Part shown: piece by piece, positions 48,292 through 57,237 of the stretch
How positions within the stretch are numbered: position 1 is the stretch's first letter
Layout: the number at the start of each line of letters is the position of its first letter
NCBI RefSeq assembly: GCF_003268775.1
Contig: NZ_QLSU01000018.1
Location: forward strand, 108,291 to 172,290
Length of the DNA: 64,000 nucleotides
Direction of reading: 5' to 3'
Source: Paraburkholderia unamae
GTDB taxonomy: Bacteria; Pseudomonadota; Gammaproteobacteria; Burkholderiales; Burkholderiaceae
The notes under the pieces: model-generated
What the model was told of the DNA's origin: nothing
What the model saw: the letters and a program-made list of their open reading frames with translations, nothing else
Databases searched by the model: none
Program-made: the position numbers and the translations under genes

Positions 48292-49293
48292 TCAGCGCAC
48301 CACCGCTTCCCGCACGGCGCGCGAGCGTGCGCGGGGATGCAGCCCCGAGCGCGTGACACGCCCGAGCAGCGATCTTCCAAGCACGGTCTCGCACTCCCGT
48401 GCGCAGTCCATCATGCGGTCGAGATCCAGCCCCGTGCGCACGCCCATCGACTCGAACAGGCTCACGAGGTCTTCGGTGCAGGCGTTGCCGGTGTAGCCCT
48501 GCCCGTATTGCACCTTCGCGGGATGGCCGCCCACGCCGCCGAACGAAGCATCGAACCAGCGCACGCCGGCCTCATAAGCCGCAAGACAATTCACGAGCGC
48601 CGTGCCGCGCGAATCGTGGAAGTGGCCGATCAGCACCGCCTCGGGGCATTCACGTGCGAGTTGTCCCGCCAGCGCGGCCACGCTGCGGGGCGTGGCCATG
48701 CCCGTGGTGTCGCCGAGCGAGATGAGGCGCACGCCGTGCGAGAGATAACGCTCGACGTCGCGCACGACCTCGGCGGCCGGCACGTCGCCCTCGAACGGAC
48801 AACCGAAGGCGACTGAAATCGTCCCGACCACGCGAAAGCGCTCGCCCGCGCACTGCGCCATCTCCGCGATGTTCTCCCACTGCTGCGCGCGCGTGCGCCT
48901 GAGGTTCTTTTGCGAATGCGATTCCGAAGCCGACACCAGCAGGCTGATCTCGTTCGCCCCGAAGCCCGCTTCGGCGTCCGCCACCGCCCGCTCGACGGCG
49001 CGCACGTTCGCGCAGGTCGCCTTGTAGTGCACGCCCGCGCGGCGCGGCAGCGCTTCGAGCACGGCGCTCGCGTCCGCGAACTGCGGCACCACGGCCGGAT
49101 TCGAATACGAAGTGGCCTCGACCCGCGCGAAGCCCGCCTGTGCGAAAGCGTCGATCAAGCGCACCTTTTGCTCGACGCCCACGACGGCGGGTTCGTGTTG
49201 CAGGCCATCGCGCGCGAAGCATTCGCAGATCACGACGTCGCGATTGTCGCGATCGTCGCGTTCGTCGCGGACATTCATTGAAGGGATGCTCAT
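48292..49293 (-). CDS. HMG-CoA lyase-like enzyme with substituted active-site Cys
   Basis: A 333-residue DRE-TIM barrel lyase of the HMG-CoA lyase family. CECFARDGLQHEP contains the metal-binding Asp, and the His ligands lie in IGHFHDSRGTAL. The loop GGLGGCP of HMG-CoA lyases, whose Cys is catalytic, reads GGVGGHPAKVQYGQGYTGNACTED here: His replaces that Cys, and another Cys comes 14 residues later. Typical enzymes split HMG-CoA to acetyl-CoA and acetoacetate. The substitution may mark a related lyase with another 3-hydroxyacyl substrate. It overlaps the hydratase gene by four bases. Confidence 0.88.
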   Translation of the reverse strand: MSIPSMNVRDERDDRDNRDVVICECFARDGLQHEPAVVGVEQKVRLIDAFAQAGFARVEATSYSNPAVVPQFADASAVLEALPRRAGVHYKATCANVRAVERAVADAEAGFGANEISLLVSASESHSQKNLRRTRAQQWENIAEMAQCAGERFRVVGTISVAFGCPFEGDVPAAEVVRDVERYLSHGVRLISLGDTTGMATPRSVAALAGQLARECPEAVLIGHFHDSRGTALVNCLAAYEAGVRWFDASFGGVGGHPAKVQYGQGYTGNACTEDLVSLFESMGVRTGLDLDRMMDCARECETVLGRSLLGRVTRSGLHPRARSRAVREAVVR

Positions 49294-50060
49294 TCGCCTT
49301 GCCGCCTTCCCGTAGCCGGGGTCTGCGGCGCACGGAACTGCCGCATCATGATGTTCGTGTCGCGGCCCGCCTGAAGCGCCTGCGCGAACGGCAGGTCCGC
49401 AACCCGGTAGAGCAGGCTCTTGGTGGCCGCCATGGCCTGCGGCCGGCGCTCCGCGAGACGCTCGGCCAGCGCGAGCGCGTGCGGCAGCACCTGCGCGGCG
49501 GCCGCACTTTCAACGGCGATACCTAGCGCGGCAGCGGCCTCGCCATCGAGAATCTCGCCGGTGGAAACGAGCCGGAATGCGCATTTGATGCCGACCTGGC
49601 GCACGAGATTGGCCATCACGATCGCCGCCACGATGCCGTGGTTGAGTTCGGGATAGCCGAAGCGCATGTCGTGCGCGGCGACCACGAGGTCGCATGCCAG
49701 CGCGAGCCCCGCTCCGCCGCCCAGCGCATTGCCGCAAACGGCCGCGACGATCGGCTTGGGAATGTCGTGGAACGCGCGGTGCAGCGACGCGGTGAGATCG
49801 GCGCGCTGTGTCGCGCGCGTCGTGTCGTCGTCCGAGAGCGACGCGAACTCGCTCACGTCGGCGCCCGCGCAAAACGACTTGCCCGCGCCGCACAGCACGA
49901 TGGCGCGACAGCCTTCGTCGTCGCGTGCCGCGTCGAGCGCTTGCAGCAGCGCGTGCGTGAGCGCCGTGTCGAGTGCGTTGTGCTTGTGCGGGCGGTTCAT
50001 CGTCAGCACACGCACCATGCCGACCTGCCCCACTTTCAATACTTCGGATTCCTGAATCAT
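49290..50060 (-). CDS. Enoyl-CoA hydratase/isomerase
   Basis: A 256-residue crotonase. The oxyanion-hole segments are GAGKSFCAGADVSEF and CGNALGGGAGLALACDL, the latter containing the second backbone amide, and a Glu lies in FGYPELNHGI at the usual position for the catalytic base. It would hydrate an unsaturated acyl-CoA, in this context a methylglutaconyl-CoA-like intermediate. CGGAG precedes the ATG at 50060. It comes between two CoA-transferase genes and the lyase gene. Confidence 0.9.
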   Translation of the reverse strand: MIQESEVLKVGQVGMVRVLTMNRPHKHNALDTALTHALLQALDAARDDEGCRAIVLCGAGKSFCAGADVSEFASLSDDDTTRATQRADLTASLHRAFHDIPKPIVAAVCGNALGGGAGLALACDLVVAAHDMRFGYPELNHGIVAAIVMANLVRQVGIKCAFRLVSTGEILDGEAAAALGIAVESAAAAQVLPHALALAERLAERRPQAMAATKSLLYRVADLPFAQALQAGRDTNIMMRQFRAPQTPATGRRQGE

Positions 50061-50082
50061 ATTCACTGCTCCGTTCGGGGTT

Positions 50083-51315
50083 TCACACGCGCTCATGCTG
50101 CGCGGTCGTGCATTCGGCTTGCTGTACCACACCTTGCGCAAGCAGCGCCTCGATTTCGGCCTCTGGAATGCACCAGTCGCGCAACACCTCGCGGCTGTGC
50201 TCGGCATGGCGCGGCACGCGGCCCAGTTCGCCGCCGCCCGGCACGCCGGGCACGCCCGCCACCGGCAGCGGCGCGCCCGAATCCGAACCCGCCTGCCACC
50301 AGCGGAACACGCCCGCATGCCGCACCTGCTCGTCCTCGACAAAGTCCTCGTAACCGTTGACCGCAGCGCACAGCACGTCGTGCGCCGCGAGCCGCTCGAC
50401 CCAGTACGCGGTCTCGCGCGTCGCGAGCGCCGCACGGATCTCCGCGTTGATCGCCACGGCGTGCTTGAGGCGCTTCTCGTTGGTCGACCAGGCCTTGCGC
50501 GTCGTCCACTCCGGGTGGCCGACCGCGTTGCCCAGGCGAAAGAACATCTCGTTGCGCAGCGTCACCACGTTGATGAAGCCATCGAGCGTGGCGAACGTGC
50601 CGGAGGGCACCGTGACCGGCACGCGCGGCTCGCCGCGGCCCATGTAGTGATCGAGGATCGGAATGGTCTGGAGCGAGGCGGCGACCTCCAGCAAGGACAC
50701 CTCCACGCGCGCGCCCTGGCCCGTCACGCTGCGTCCGACCAGCGCCGCGCCCACGCTTTGTGCCGCATAGACGCCGCTCGCCGCATCGATCATCAGCATG
50801 CCGATGCGGCGCGGCGCGCCGTCCTCGCCCGCATTCATCGCCATCATGCCGCTCAACGCCTGGAGCACCGAATCCGAACCCGGCTTCTCGCGGTATGGCC
50901 CGCTCGATCCATAGCCCGTGATCGAGAGGTGGACGAGGCCGGGATTGCGCGCCGCGAGCGCTTCGTAGCCGAGCCCGAGACTTGCCATCACGCCGGGGCG
51001 AAAGCTGTCGAGCAGCACGTCGGCGCCGTCGATCAGGCGGCGCAGCAACGCCTGGCCCTGCGGCCCGCTCGCATCGACGCAGAGCGCCCGCTTGCCCGCA
51101 TTCGTGCCGATGCTGATCGCCGTGAGCCCGTTTTCGCCTCGCCCCATGAGGCGCCCCCAATCGCCATTGGGCGGCTCGATCTTGATGACGTCCGCGCCCT
51201 GGCGCGCGAGCAGCGAACCGCACGACGGCCCGGCGATTCCCTGGCTCATGTCGACCACGCGAATGCCCGCGTAGGGCAAACAAGGCAAGCGCGGAGAATG
51301 GCTCGCGGCGCTCAT
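50083..51315 (-). CDS. CaiB/BaiF class III CoA-transferase (second copy)
   Basis: A 410-residue class III CoA-transferase. The nucleotide-like start GIRVVDMSQGIAGPSCGSLLARQGADVIKIEPP and the catalytic Asp in PGSDSVLQALSGMMAMN (about D148) are visible. These enzymes move CoA from a donor such as succinyl-CoA to a free acid. It overlaps the first copy by four bases (ATGA). The two proteins differ enough to be either subunits of one complex or enzymes for two acids. Confidence 0.92.
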   Translation of the reverse strand: MSAASHSPRLPCLPYAGIRVVDMSQGIAGPSCGSLLARQGADVIKIEPPNGDWGRLMGRGENGLTAISIGTNAGKRALCVDASGPQGQALLRRLIDGADVLLDSFRPGVMASLGLGYEALAARNPGLVHLSITGYGSSGPYREKPGSDSVLQALSGMMAMNAGEDGAPRRIGMLMIDAASGVYAAQSVGAALVGRSVTGQGARVEVSLLEVAASLQTIPILDHYMGRGEPRVPVTVPSGTFATLDGFINVVTLRNEMFFRLGNAVGHPEWTTRKAWSTNEKRLKHAVAINAEIRAALATRETAYWVERLAAHDVLCAAVNGYEDFVEDEQVRHAGVFRWWQAGSDSGAPLPVAGVPGVPGGGELGRVPRHAEHSREVLRDWCIPEAEIEALLAQGVVQQAECTTAQHERV

Positions 51316-52523
51316 GCGCAAACCCCTTCGCCTGCGGCGCGCACCACGCCTTCGCGCGCGAGGGCCTCGATGCGCTCATCCGTGTAGCCCAGTTCGTGCA
51401 GCACTTCGCGCGTGTGCTCGGCGAAGCGTGGCGGGCGCCTGTGCACCGCGCCCGGCGTGCGCGAGAGCTTCGCTGGGATGCCCACGCCTTCGTAACCGTC
51501 GATCGCCACGCGCATCTCGCGGTGCTGCGTATGGGCGTCTTCCAGCGCCGCGCCGACATCGCGCACCGGCCCGGCGGGCACGCCAGCAAGCGTCAGCTCG
51601 CGACACAGCGCCTCGCCCTCGCACTCGCGCAAACGTGCGTCGATCAGCGCGCGCAACGCCGCGCGATTGTCGATACGCGCGGGATTGGTGCGATAGCGCT
51701 CGTCGCGCGCCAGCTCCGGCAATCCGATCGCGCAAACGAACGCGGCGAACTGGCGGTCGTTGCCCACGCCGACGAATACGTCGACGCTCGCCGTGGCGAA
51801 CTTGTCGTACGGCACGATATTCGGATGGCCGTTGCCGAGCAGCGGCTGCGGCTTGCCGGAGAGAAACCAGTTGGCGGCGGGTGGATGCAGCAGTGTGAGC
51901 GCGACGTCATAGAGCGCGATGTCGATGGACTGCCCGAGGCCCGAGCGCGCGCGCTCCAGCAACGCGAGCAGGATGCCGTTGACGCTCGCCTGCCCCGTGG
52001 CGAGATCGACGATGGGCACGCCGATGCGCGTGGCGCCGCTCGCCGGGTCGCCGTTGATGCTCATGAGCCCCGACATCGCCTGCACCACAGCGTCGTAACC
52101 GGGCATGCCGCCCATCGGCCCGGTCTCGCCGAAGCCGCTGATGCGGCAATGGATGAGACGCGGAAAACGCTCGGCCAGCACCTCGCGATAACCGAGGCCC
52201 CAGCGCTCCATCGTGCCGGTCTTGAAGTTTTCCAGCAGCACGTCGGCGTCGGCGAGCAGTTCGAAGAGAATCTCCCGCGCGCGCGGCAGGGTCAAGTCAA
52301 GGCAGATACCGCGCTTGTTGCGGTTCACGCCCATATAGTACGAGGCCGCGCCGTCACGAAACGGGGGGCCCCACAGGCGCGTGTCGTCGCCTGCGGGGGC
52401 TTCGACCTTGATGACATCCGCGCCGTGGTCGGCAAGCGTCTGGGCGCAGGCCGGGCCCGCCAGCACGCGCGAGAGGTCGATCACCTTCAGTCCCGCCAGT
52501 GCACCGCCAGTCTGGTTCCGCAT
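51312..52523 (-). CDS. CaiB/BaiF class III CoA-transferase (first copy)
   Basis: A 403-residue class III CoA-transferase: LKVIDLSRVLAGPACAQTLADHGADVIKVEAP at the N-terminus, ISGFGETGPMGGMPGYDAVVQAMSGLM with the catalytic Asp (about D144), and VGVGNDRQFAAFVCAIGLPEL. It probably activates the imported acid to its CoA ester at the head of the pathway. It lies 40 bases behind the carboxylase alpha gene and is translationally coupled to the second copy. Confidence 0.92.
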   Translation of the reverse strand: MRNQTGGALAGLKVIDLSRVLAGPACAQTLADHGADVIKVEAPAGDDTRLWGPPFRDGAASYYMGVNRNKRGICLDLTLPRAREILFELLADADVLLENFKTGTMERWGLGYREVLAERFPRLIHCRISGFGETGPMGGMPGYDAVVQAMSGLMSINGDPASGATRIGVPIVDLATGQASVNGILLALLERARSGLGQSIDIALYDVALTLLHPPAANWFLSGKPQPLLGNGHPNIVPYDKFATASVDVFVGVGNDRQFAAFVCAIGLPELARDERYRTNPARIDNRAALRALIDARLRECEGEALCRELTLAGVPAGPVRDVGAALEDAHTQHREMRVAIDGYEGVGIPAKLSRTPGAVHRRPPRFAEHTREVLHELGYTDERIEALAREGVVRAAGEGVCA

Positions 52524-52563
52524 GATGGTCAGTTATCCTTTTCAAATTCCGGGGAGATAAGCG

Positions 52564-54507
52564 TCAGGCCGCGCTTGCCATTTCGATCAGCAGCTTGCCG
52601 GTCGTGACCGAGTCGCCCGCGCTCGCGTGAATATTGGCGACCGTGCCGGGGGCGCGCGCCGTGACCGTGTGTTCCATCTTCATGGCCTCGATCACGAGCA
52701 GCGCCTGCCCTTCGCTCACCGCCTCTCCCGTGCTCACGTAGAGCGCGACGATGCGTCCGTTGGAGGGCGCGCGCAGCCGTCCGTCTTCGGCTTCGTCGCT
52801 GGCCTGCGCCTGCGCGTAGGTCCGGTCGATGAAGGTCCACGCGTCGCCTTCGAACTGGAGATGCAGGCGTTCGCCATCCTTGAGCCATTGCGCCTCGCGC
52901 TCCACCCCGTCGAAGCCGAAGCACACGCGCTCCGGCGAAACGCTGTGCAAGCGCAGCGCGAGCGGCGTCTCGCCGCCCGTGACACAGGCTTCGCCTTGCG
53001 TGCCCGCTGACACCGTCAATCGATGCGTCGCGCCGCCTTCGAGCGCGAGATCGACGATCGCGCCGCGCGCCGTGCCGCCCGCCGTGGCTCCCGCTTCGCC
53101 GTGACAAAGCAGTGCCGCCGCGAGTGCGCGCGCCAGTTCCGCACCGGCCTCGGGCGGCGGCAGCAAGGCCGACTCGTGCTCACGCAGGAAAGCCGTGCTC
53201 ACGCCACCCGCCACGAACGCCGGATGCGCGAGGCACCGTATGAGCGCCTGCCGGTTCGTCCTGATGCCGAACACCACCGTCTCGCGCAACGCCTTGATGA
53301 GCTTGCGGCGCGCGTCCTCGCGGTTGCGACCCGAAGCGATCAGCTTGGCGAACATCGAATCGTAGTAAGGCGAAATTTCCGCTCCGCTCGCCACCGCATG
53401 CTCGACCCGAATACCCTGCGGCGCGCGCCAGCGCGCAATCGTGCCGCTTTGCGGCATGAAACCCGCGTGCTCGTCCTCGGCGCAAAGCCTCACTTCGATC
53501 GCATGGCCCGCCAGTTCGACATCTTCCTGCGCGAACCCGAGCGGCTCGCCCATTGCCACGCGCAATTGCCATTCGACGAGATCGATGCCCGCAATGCACT
53601 CCGTCACCGGGTGCTCCACCTGGAGGCGCGTATTCATTTCCATGAAATAGAACGCGCCCGCGCCGTCGAGCAGGAACTCGAAGGTGCCCACGCCTTCGTA
53701 GCCGAGCGCGAGCGCCGCCGCCACCGCCGCGCGGCCCATTTGCTCACGTACGCCGGCGCCCAGCAACGGGGCAGGCGCTTCCTCGATCAGCTTCTGGTGA
53801 CGGCGTTGCACGGAGCAGTCGCGCTCCCCGAGATACACGCCATTGCCGTGCCGGTCGGTCAGCACCTGGATTTCGATGTGGCGCGGGTCGCGCACCACGC
53901 GCTCCACGAGCATGCGGTCGCTGCCGAAAGCCGAACGCGCCTCCGAACGCGCCGATTCGAGCGCACGGGCAAAGCCTTGCGCATGGTCGACGACGCGCAT
54001 GCCGCGCCCGCCGCCGCCCGCCGTCGCCTTGATGATGACGGGATAGCCGATGCGTGCCGCCGCCGCTTCGAGCGAGGCGTCGTCCTGCGCCTCGCCGTCG
54101 TAGCCCGGCACGCACGGCAGGCCCGCTTCCGCCATGAAGCGTTTTGCCTGCGCCTTGTCGCCCATGGCCGCAATGGCCTGCGGCGACGGCCCCACGAAGT
54201 TCAGCCCCGCATCGAGACACGCCTGCGCAAACGCGGCGTTCTCGGAAAGAAAGCCGTAGCCCGGGTGCACCGCGTCCGCGCCGGCGAGGCGCGCGGCGCG
54301 AATCACGGCGTCGATGTCGAGGTACGACGCCGAAGCCGGCGCGGGGCCGATGCGCACGGCGCGCGTGGCCGCGCTCACGTGGGGCGAGAGCGCGTCGGCA
54401 TCGGAGTAGACAGCGACGGTTTCGATGCCCAGCGCGTGCGCCGTGCGCATCACGCGCAAGGCGATCTCGCCGCGATTGGCCACCAGCAGTCTCTGCATGC
54501 AATTCAT
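52564..54507 (-). CDS. Acyl-CoA carboxylase, biotin-containing alpha subunit (methylcrotonyl/geranyl type)
   Basis: A 647-residue protein with biotin carboxylase first (MQRLLVANRGEIALRVMRTAHALG, ATP-grasp loop TAGGGGRGMRVV, EMNTRLQVEHPVTE), a middle linker domain, and a C-terminal biotin carrier with EAMKMEHT (biotinyl Lys about residue 610). It carboxylates biotin with ATP and bicarbonate for transfer by the beta subunit. Its size and fused carrier match methylcrotonyl- or geranyl-CoA carboxylases. The ATG at 54498 could also serve as start. Confidence 0.93.
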   Translation of the reverse strand: MNCMQRLLVANRGEIALRVMRTAHALGIETVAVYSDADALSPHVSAATRAVRIGPAPASASYLDIDAVIRAARLAGADAVHPGYGFLSENAAFAQACLDAGLNFVGPSPQAIAAMGDKAQAKRFMAEAGLPCVPGYDGEAQDDASLEAAAARIGYPVIIKATAGGGGRGMRVVDHAQGFARALESARSEARSAFGSDRMLVERVVRDPRHIEIQVLTDRHGNGVYLGERDCSVQRRHQKLIEEAPAPLLGAGVREQMGRAAVAAALALGYEGVGTFEFLLDGAGAFYFMEMNTRLQVEHPVTECIAGIDLVEWQLRVAMGEPLGFAQEDVELAGHAIEVRLCAEDEHAGFMPQSGTIARWRAPQGIRVEHAVASGAEISPYYDSMFAKLIASGRNREDARRKLIKALRETVVFGIRTNRQALIRCLAHPAFVAGGVSTAFLREHESALLPPPEAGAELARALAAALLCHGEAGATAGGTARGAIVDLALEGGATHRLTVSAGTQGEACVTGGETPLALRLHSVSPERVCFGFDGVEREAQWLKDGERLHLQFEGDAWTFIDRTYAQAQASDEAEDGRLRAPSNGRIVALYVSTGEAVSEGQALLVIEAMKMEHTVTARAPGTVANIHASAGDSVTTGKLLIEMASAA

Positions 54508-54587
54508 CGCTTCATGCTTCCTTCATATCATTAGGTATCCAAACTGAATTACGCGCTTTTTCCGGCGCCTATGGCACGTAAAGCGCC

Positions 54588-56207
54588 TCAGGGCCGCGCC
54601 ACGCCGAACTGCACCGGCGCGAGCGTGCGCGCCGCCGCCGCGTGGCAAAGCTCCAGCGCCGTGGCGAGCACGCGCCGCGTGTCGCGCGGATCGATCACGC
54701 CGTCGTCAAGCACGTGGGCGCTGGTCGCGAACACGTCCATCTGGCTTTCGAAGTTCTGCACGACCTTTTTCGCGAGCGCATCGAGCTTCGCCTCGTCGGC
54801 TTCCCCGTGCTTGCGCAGCATGGCCGCGCGGCTCACCGTCACCATGGTTTGCGCCGCCTGCTCCGGTCCCATCACGGCCGTTTTCGCGTTCGGCCACGAA
54901 AAGCTGAAGCGCGGCTGGAAGCCTTTGCCGCACATCGCATAGTGCCCCGCGCCGAACGACGCGCCGCAATAGATCGTGATTTGCGGAACGCTCGCGTTGG
55001 TGATCGCCTGGATCATTTTCGAGCCGTGCTTGATGCTGCCGGCTTCTTCGAATGCGCGGCCCACCATGAAGCCGGTCGTATTGTTCAGATACAGCAGTGG
55101 CGTGCGCGACTGGCAGCAGGCCTGAATGAAGTGCGTGGCCTTCGCCGCTCCGGCAGGCTCGATCGGGCCGTTGTTGGTGATGATGCCCACGGGCCACCCT
55201 TGCACCGTGGCGTGACCGCACACCGTGGCCGCGCCGTAGCGCGCGCCGAACTCGCGAAACACGGAGTCGTCCACCACGCGCGCGATCACCTCGCGCATGT
55301 CCACCGGCAGGCGGTGATCGTGCGGCATCACGCCGAGCAGTTCCTCGTGGCCGTAGCGCGGCTCGCGGTAATCGCGCGGCGCATGCGGCGCTTCGGGCCA
55401 GTGCAGCGAGTCGACGATTTCGCGCGCGATGCGCAGCGCGTCGCGGTCGTCTTCGGCGAGATAGTCGCCGAGTCCCGAGACGGACGTGTGCATGTCCGCG
55501 CCGCCCAGTTCTTCCTCGGTGGCGACTTCGCCGGTGGCCGCTTTCAGCAGCGCGGGCCCGGCGAGAAATGCGCGCGACTTGCCGCGCACCATCACGATGT
55601 AATCGGACAACCCGGTTTGATACGCGCCACCCGCAGTCGATGCGCCATGCGTGACGGTGATCACCGGAATGCCGGCGGCGGACAGTCGCGCGAGATTGCG
55701 AAACTTCTGGCCGCCGTTCACGAAGCTTTCCACGCGATACGCAAGCAGATTGGCACCCGCGCTTTCCACGAGTTGAATAAACGGCAACTTGTTGTCGAGC
55801 GCGATCTCCTGAATGCGCAGCAGCTTCTCGAGGCCTTTGGGCTGAAACGCTCCCGCATCGATACCCGAGTCGCTCACGCTGATCATGCAGCGCGCGCCCG
55901 ACACCCAACCGATGCCGGCAATCAGGCCGCCACCCGCAAGCAGACGCCCGTCGGCGCGCGGCGCGCCGATTCCGTAGCCCGCAATGGAGCAGAGTTCGAG
56001 AAACGGCGTGCCGCGATCGAGCAGCAACTGCAAGCGCTCCACGGGAAGCAACTGGCCGCGTTTGGCAAAACGCGGCGCGGCCTGAGCCGAAGCCTCGCGC
56101 GTGGCTGCCTCGATGGCGCGCAGGCGTTCGAGGCGCTCGCTCATCGCCGCGCGGTTTCGAATGAAGCTTTCGCCGGAGGGCGAAAGATGGGACTCAATGA
56201 CAGGCAT
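54588..56207 (-). CDS. Acyl-CoA carboxylase, carboxyltransferase beta subunit
   Basis: A 539-residue carboxyltransferase of the methylcrotonyl/propionyl-CoA carboxylase type. The N- and C-terminal crotonase-like halves are visible: GRLLAGGGLIAGIGWVSG and ITVTHGASTAGGAYQTG, then GWPVGIITNNGPI, CCQSRTPLLYLNNTTGFMVG and YCGASFGAGHYAMCGKGF, which supplies oxyanion amides. It moves the carboxyl group from biotin to an unsaturated acyl-CoA. First gene of the leftward operon, 33 bases from a 19-bp palindrome. Ribosome site is weak. Confidence 0.93.
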   Translation of the reverse strand: MPVIESHLSPSGESFIRNRAAMSERLERLRAIEAATREASAQAAPRFAKRGQLLPVERLQLLLDRGTPFLELCSIAGYGIGAPRADGRLLAGGGLIAGIGWVSGARCMISVSDSGIDAGAFQPKGLEKLLRIQEIALDNKLPFIQLVESAGANLLAYRVESFVNGGQKFRNLARLSAAGIPVITVTHGASTAGGAYQTGLSDYIVMVRGKSRAFLAGPALLKAATGEVATEEELGGADMHTSVSGLGDYLAEDDRDALRIAREIVDSLHWPEAPHAPRDYREPRYGHEELLGVMPHDHRLPVDMREVIARVVDDSVFREFGARYGAATVCGHATVQGWPVGIITNNGPIEPAGAAKATHFIQACCQSRTPLLYLNNTTGFMVGRAFEEAGSIKHGSKMIQAITNASVPQITIYCGASFGAGHYAMCGKGFQPRFSFSWPNAKTAVMGPEQAAQTMVTVSRAAMLRKHGEADEAKLDALAKKVVQNFESQMDVFATSAHVLDDGVIDPRDTRRVLATALELCHAAAARTLAPVQFGVARP

Positions 56208-56240
56208 GACGATTAACAGAGAGAAAATGATCCGTTTTTC

Positions 56241-56259
56241 ATTTGCATCAGATGCAAAT
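56241..56259. promoter_or_regulatory. IclR-type operator, perfect 19-bp palindrome
   Basis: ATTTGCATCAGATGCAAAT: perfect 9-bp arms with a one-base centre, 34 bases upstream of the carboxylase beta start. A near-copy is at 56372-56390 before the divergent IclR gene. Paired sites on both sides of a divergent promoter fit control by that regulator. Confidence 0.78.
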
Positions 56260-56371
56260 ACGCGTTACGCTGAATATGAAATTGATTCTACACAGAGCAC
56301 GTTATTTTCAAAGTATTAATCGGCTTATTGGCGGGTTAACACCTAACCAAATGGCCCATTACCCATAATAT

Positions 56372-56390
56372 ATTTTCATCTAATGCAAAT
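56372..56390. promoter_or_regulatory. Second IclR-type operator (19 bp, imperfect)
   Basis: ATTTTCATCTAATGCAAAT, differing from the first site at three positions, ends 10 bases upstream of the IclR ATG. It probably overlaps the regulator's promoter or ribosome site and gives autorepression. Confidence 0.7.
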
Positions 56391-56400
56391 TTAAACCAGC

Positions 56401-57168
56401 ATGAAGACGACCTCGGCGAGTTCGACAGGTGCAATCGAAAAAGCGTGCCGCGTATTGAAGGCGATGAGCGACGGCCGCAATATCCGGCTGATCGACATTG
56501 CGGACTATTGCGGCCTCGACCGCTCCACCACCATGCGGGTGCTCGACATCCTGATGCGCGAAGGCATGGTCGCGCGCGACGCCGAAACCAAGCATTACCG
56601 GCTGGGCGCGGAGATTTCACGCATCGCCAACGGCGTGATGGAGGAAGTGGACTGGCGCCATATCTCGCGGCCGAGCCTGCTGCGCCTGAGCGGCGAGTTC
56701 GAGGACACCACGTTGATGTCGGTGCTCAGTGGCCTGGAGATGGTGTGTGTCGACCTGCAAATGGGCGACTATCCGGTGCGCGCCAATTTTCAGGCGATCG
56801 GCAGCCGCCGCACGCTCGGCGTCGGCTCCAGCGGTCTTGCGGTGCTCGCCGTGATGCGCGACGCCGAACGCGAGGCGCTGTTGCCGCAAATCGCGCCGCG
56901 CGTCACGCGCTACCCGATGCTCACCGGCGAATTCCTGCGCGACTCGATTGCACGCGCGCAGCGCAACGGTTACGCGGTCATGATCGACGCCGTCGTGCAG
57001 CGCATGGGCGGCATTGCCGTGCCGATCCGCGCGCGCGATGGGGAGGTGTGCGCGGCGCTCGCCATCTCCGCGCTATCGGACCGCGTGCTCGAACGCGAGG
57101 AAGCGCTCGCCGTGGCGTTGCGCCGCGAGGCCCTCGTGATCGAACAGGCGTTGCGACAAGCGAAGTGA
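56401..57168 (+). CDS. IclR-family regulator of the carboxylase/lyase operon
   Basis: A 255-residue IclR protein. The winged helix is AIEKACRVLKAMSDGRNIRLIDIADYCGLDRSTTMRVLDILMREGMV; the effector GAF-like domain includes LRLSGEFEDTTLMSVLSG, LGVGSSGLAVLAVM and MGGIAVPIRARDGEV. IclR proteins sense small organic acids and repress or activate adjacent genes. It is divergent from the eight-gene operon, with paired palindromes in the 193-base gap, so local control is well supported. Confidence 0.92.
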   Translation: MKTTSASSTGAIEKACRVLKAMSDGRNIRLIDIADYCGLDRSTTMRVLDILMREGMVARDAETKHYRLGAEISRIANGVMEEVDWRHISRPSLLRLSGEFEDTTLMSVLSGLEMVCVDLQMGDYPVRANFQAIGSRRTLGVGSSGLAVLAVMRDAEREALLPQIAPRVTRYPMLTGEFLRDSIARAQRNGYAVMIDAVVQRMGGIAVPIRARDGEVCAALAISALSDRVLEREEALAVALRREALVIEQALRQAK

Positions 57169-57189
57169 GGGATGTGGGGATTGCATGGA

Positions 57190-57220
57190 GCGCGGCGATC
57201 GATCGACATGGTCGCCGCGC
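57190..57220. terminator. Convergent hairpin terminator
   Basis: Perfect 9-bp arms (GCGCGGCGA / TCGCCGCGC) around a 13-base loop, in the 69-base gap between the convergent IclR and MHS-carrier genes. There is no T-run; probably a shared 3' end. Confidence 0.55.
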
Positions 57221-57237
57221 CCCGTGTGATGCGGGCG

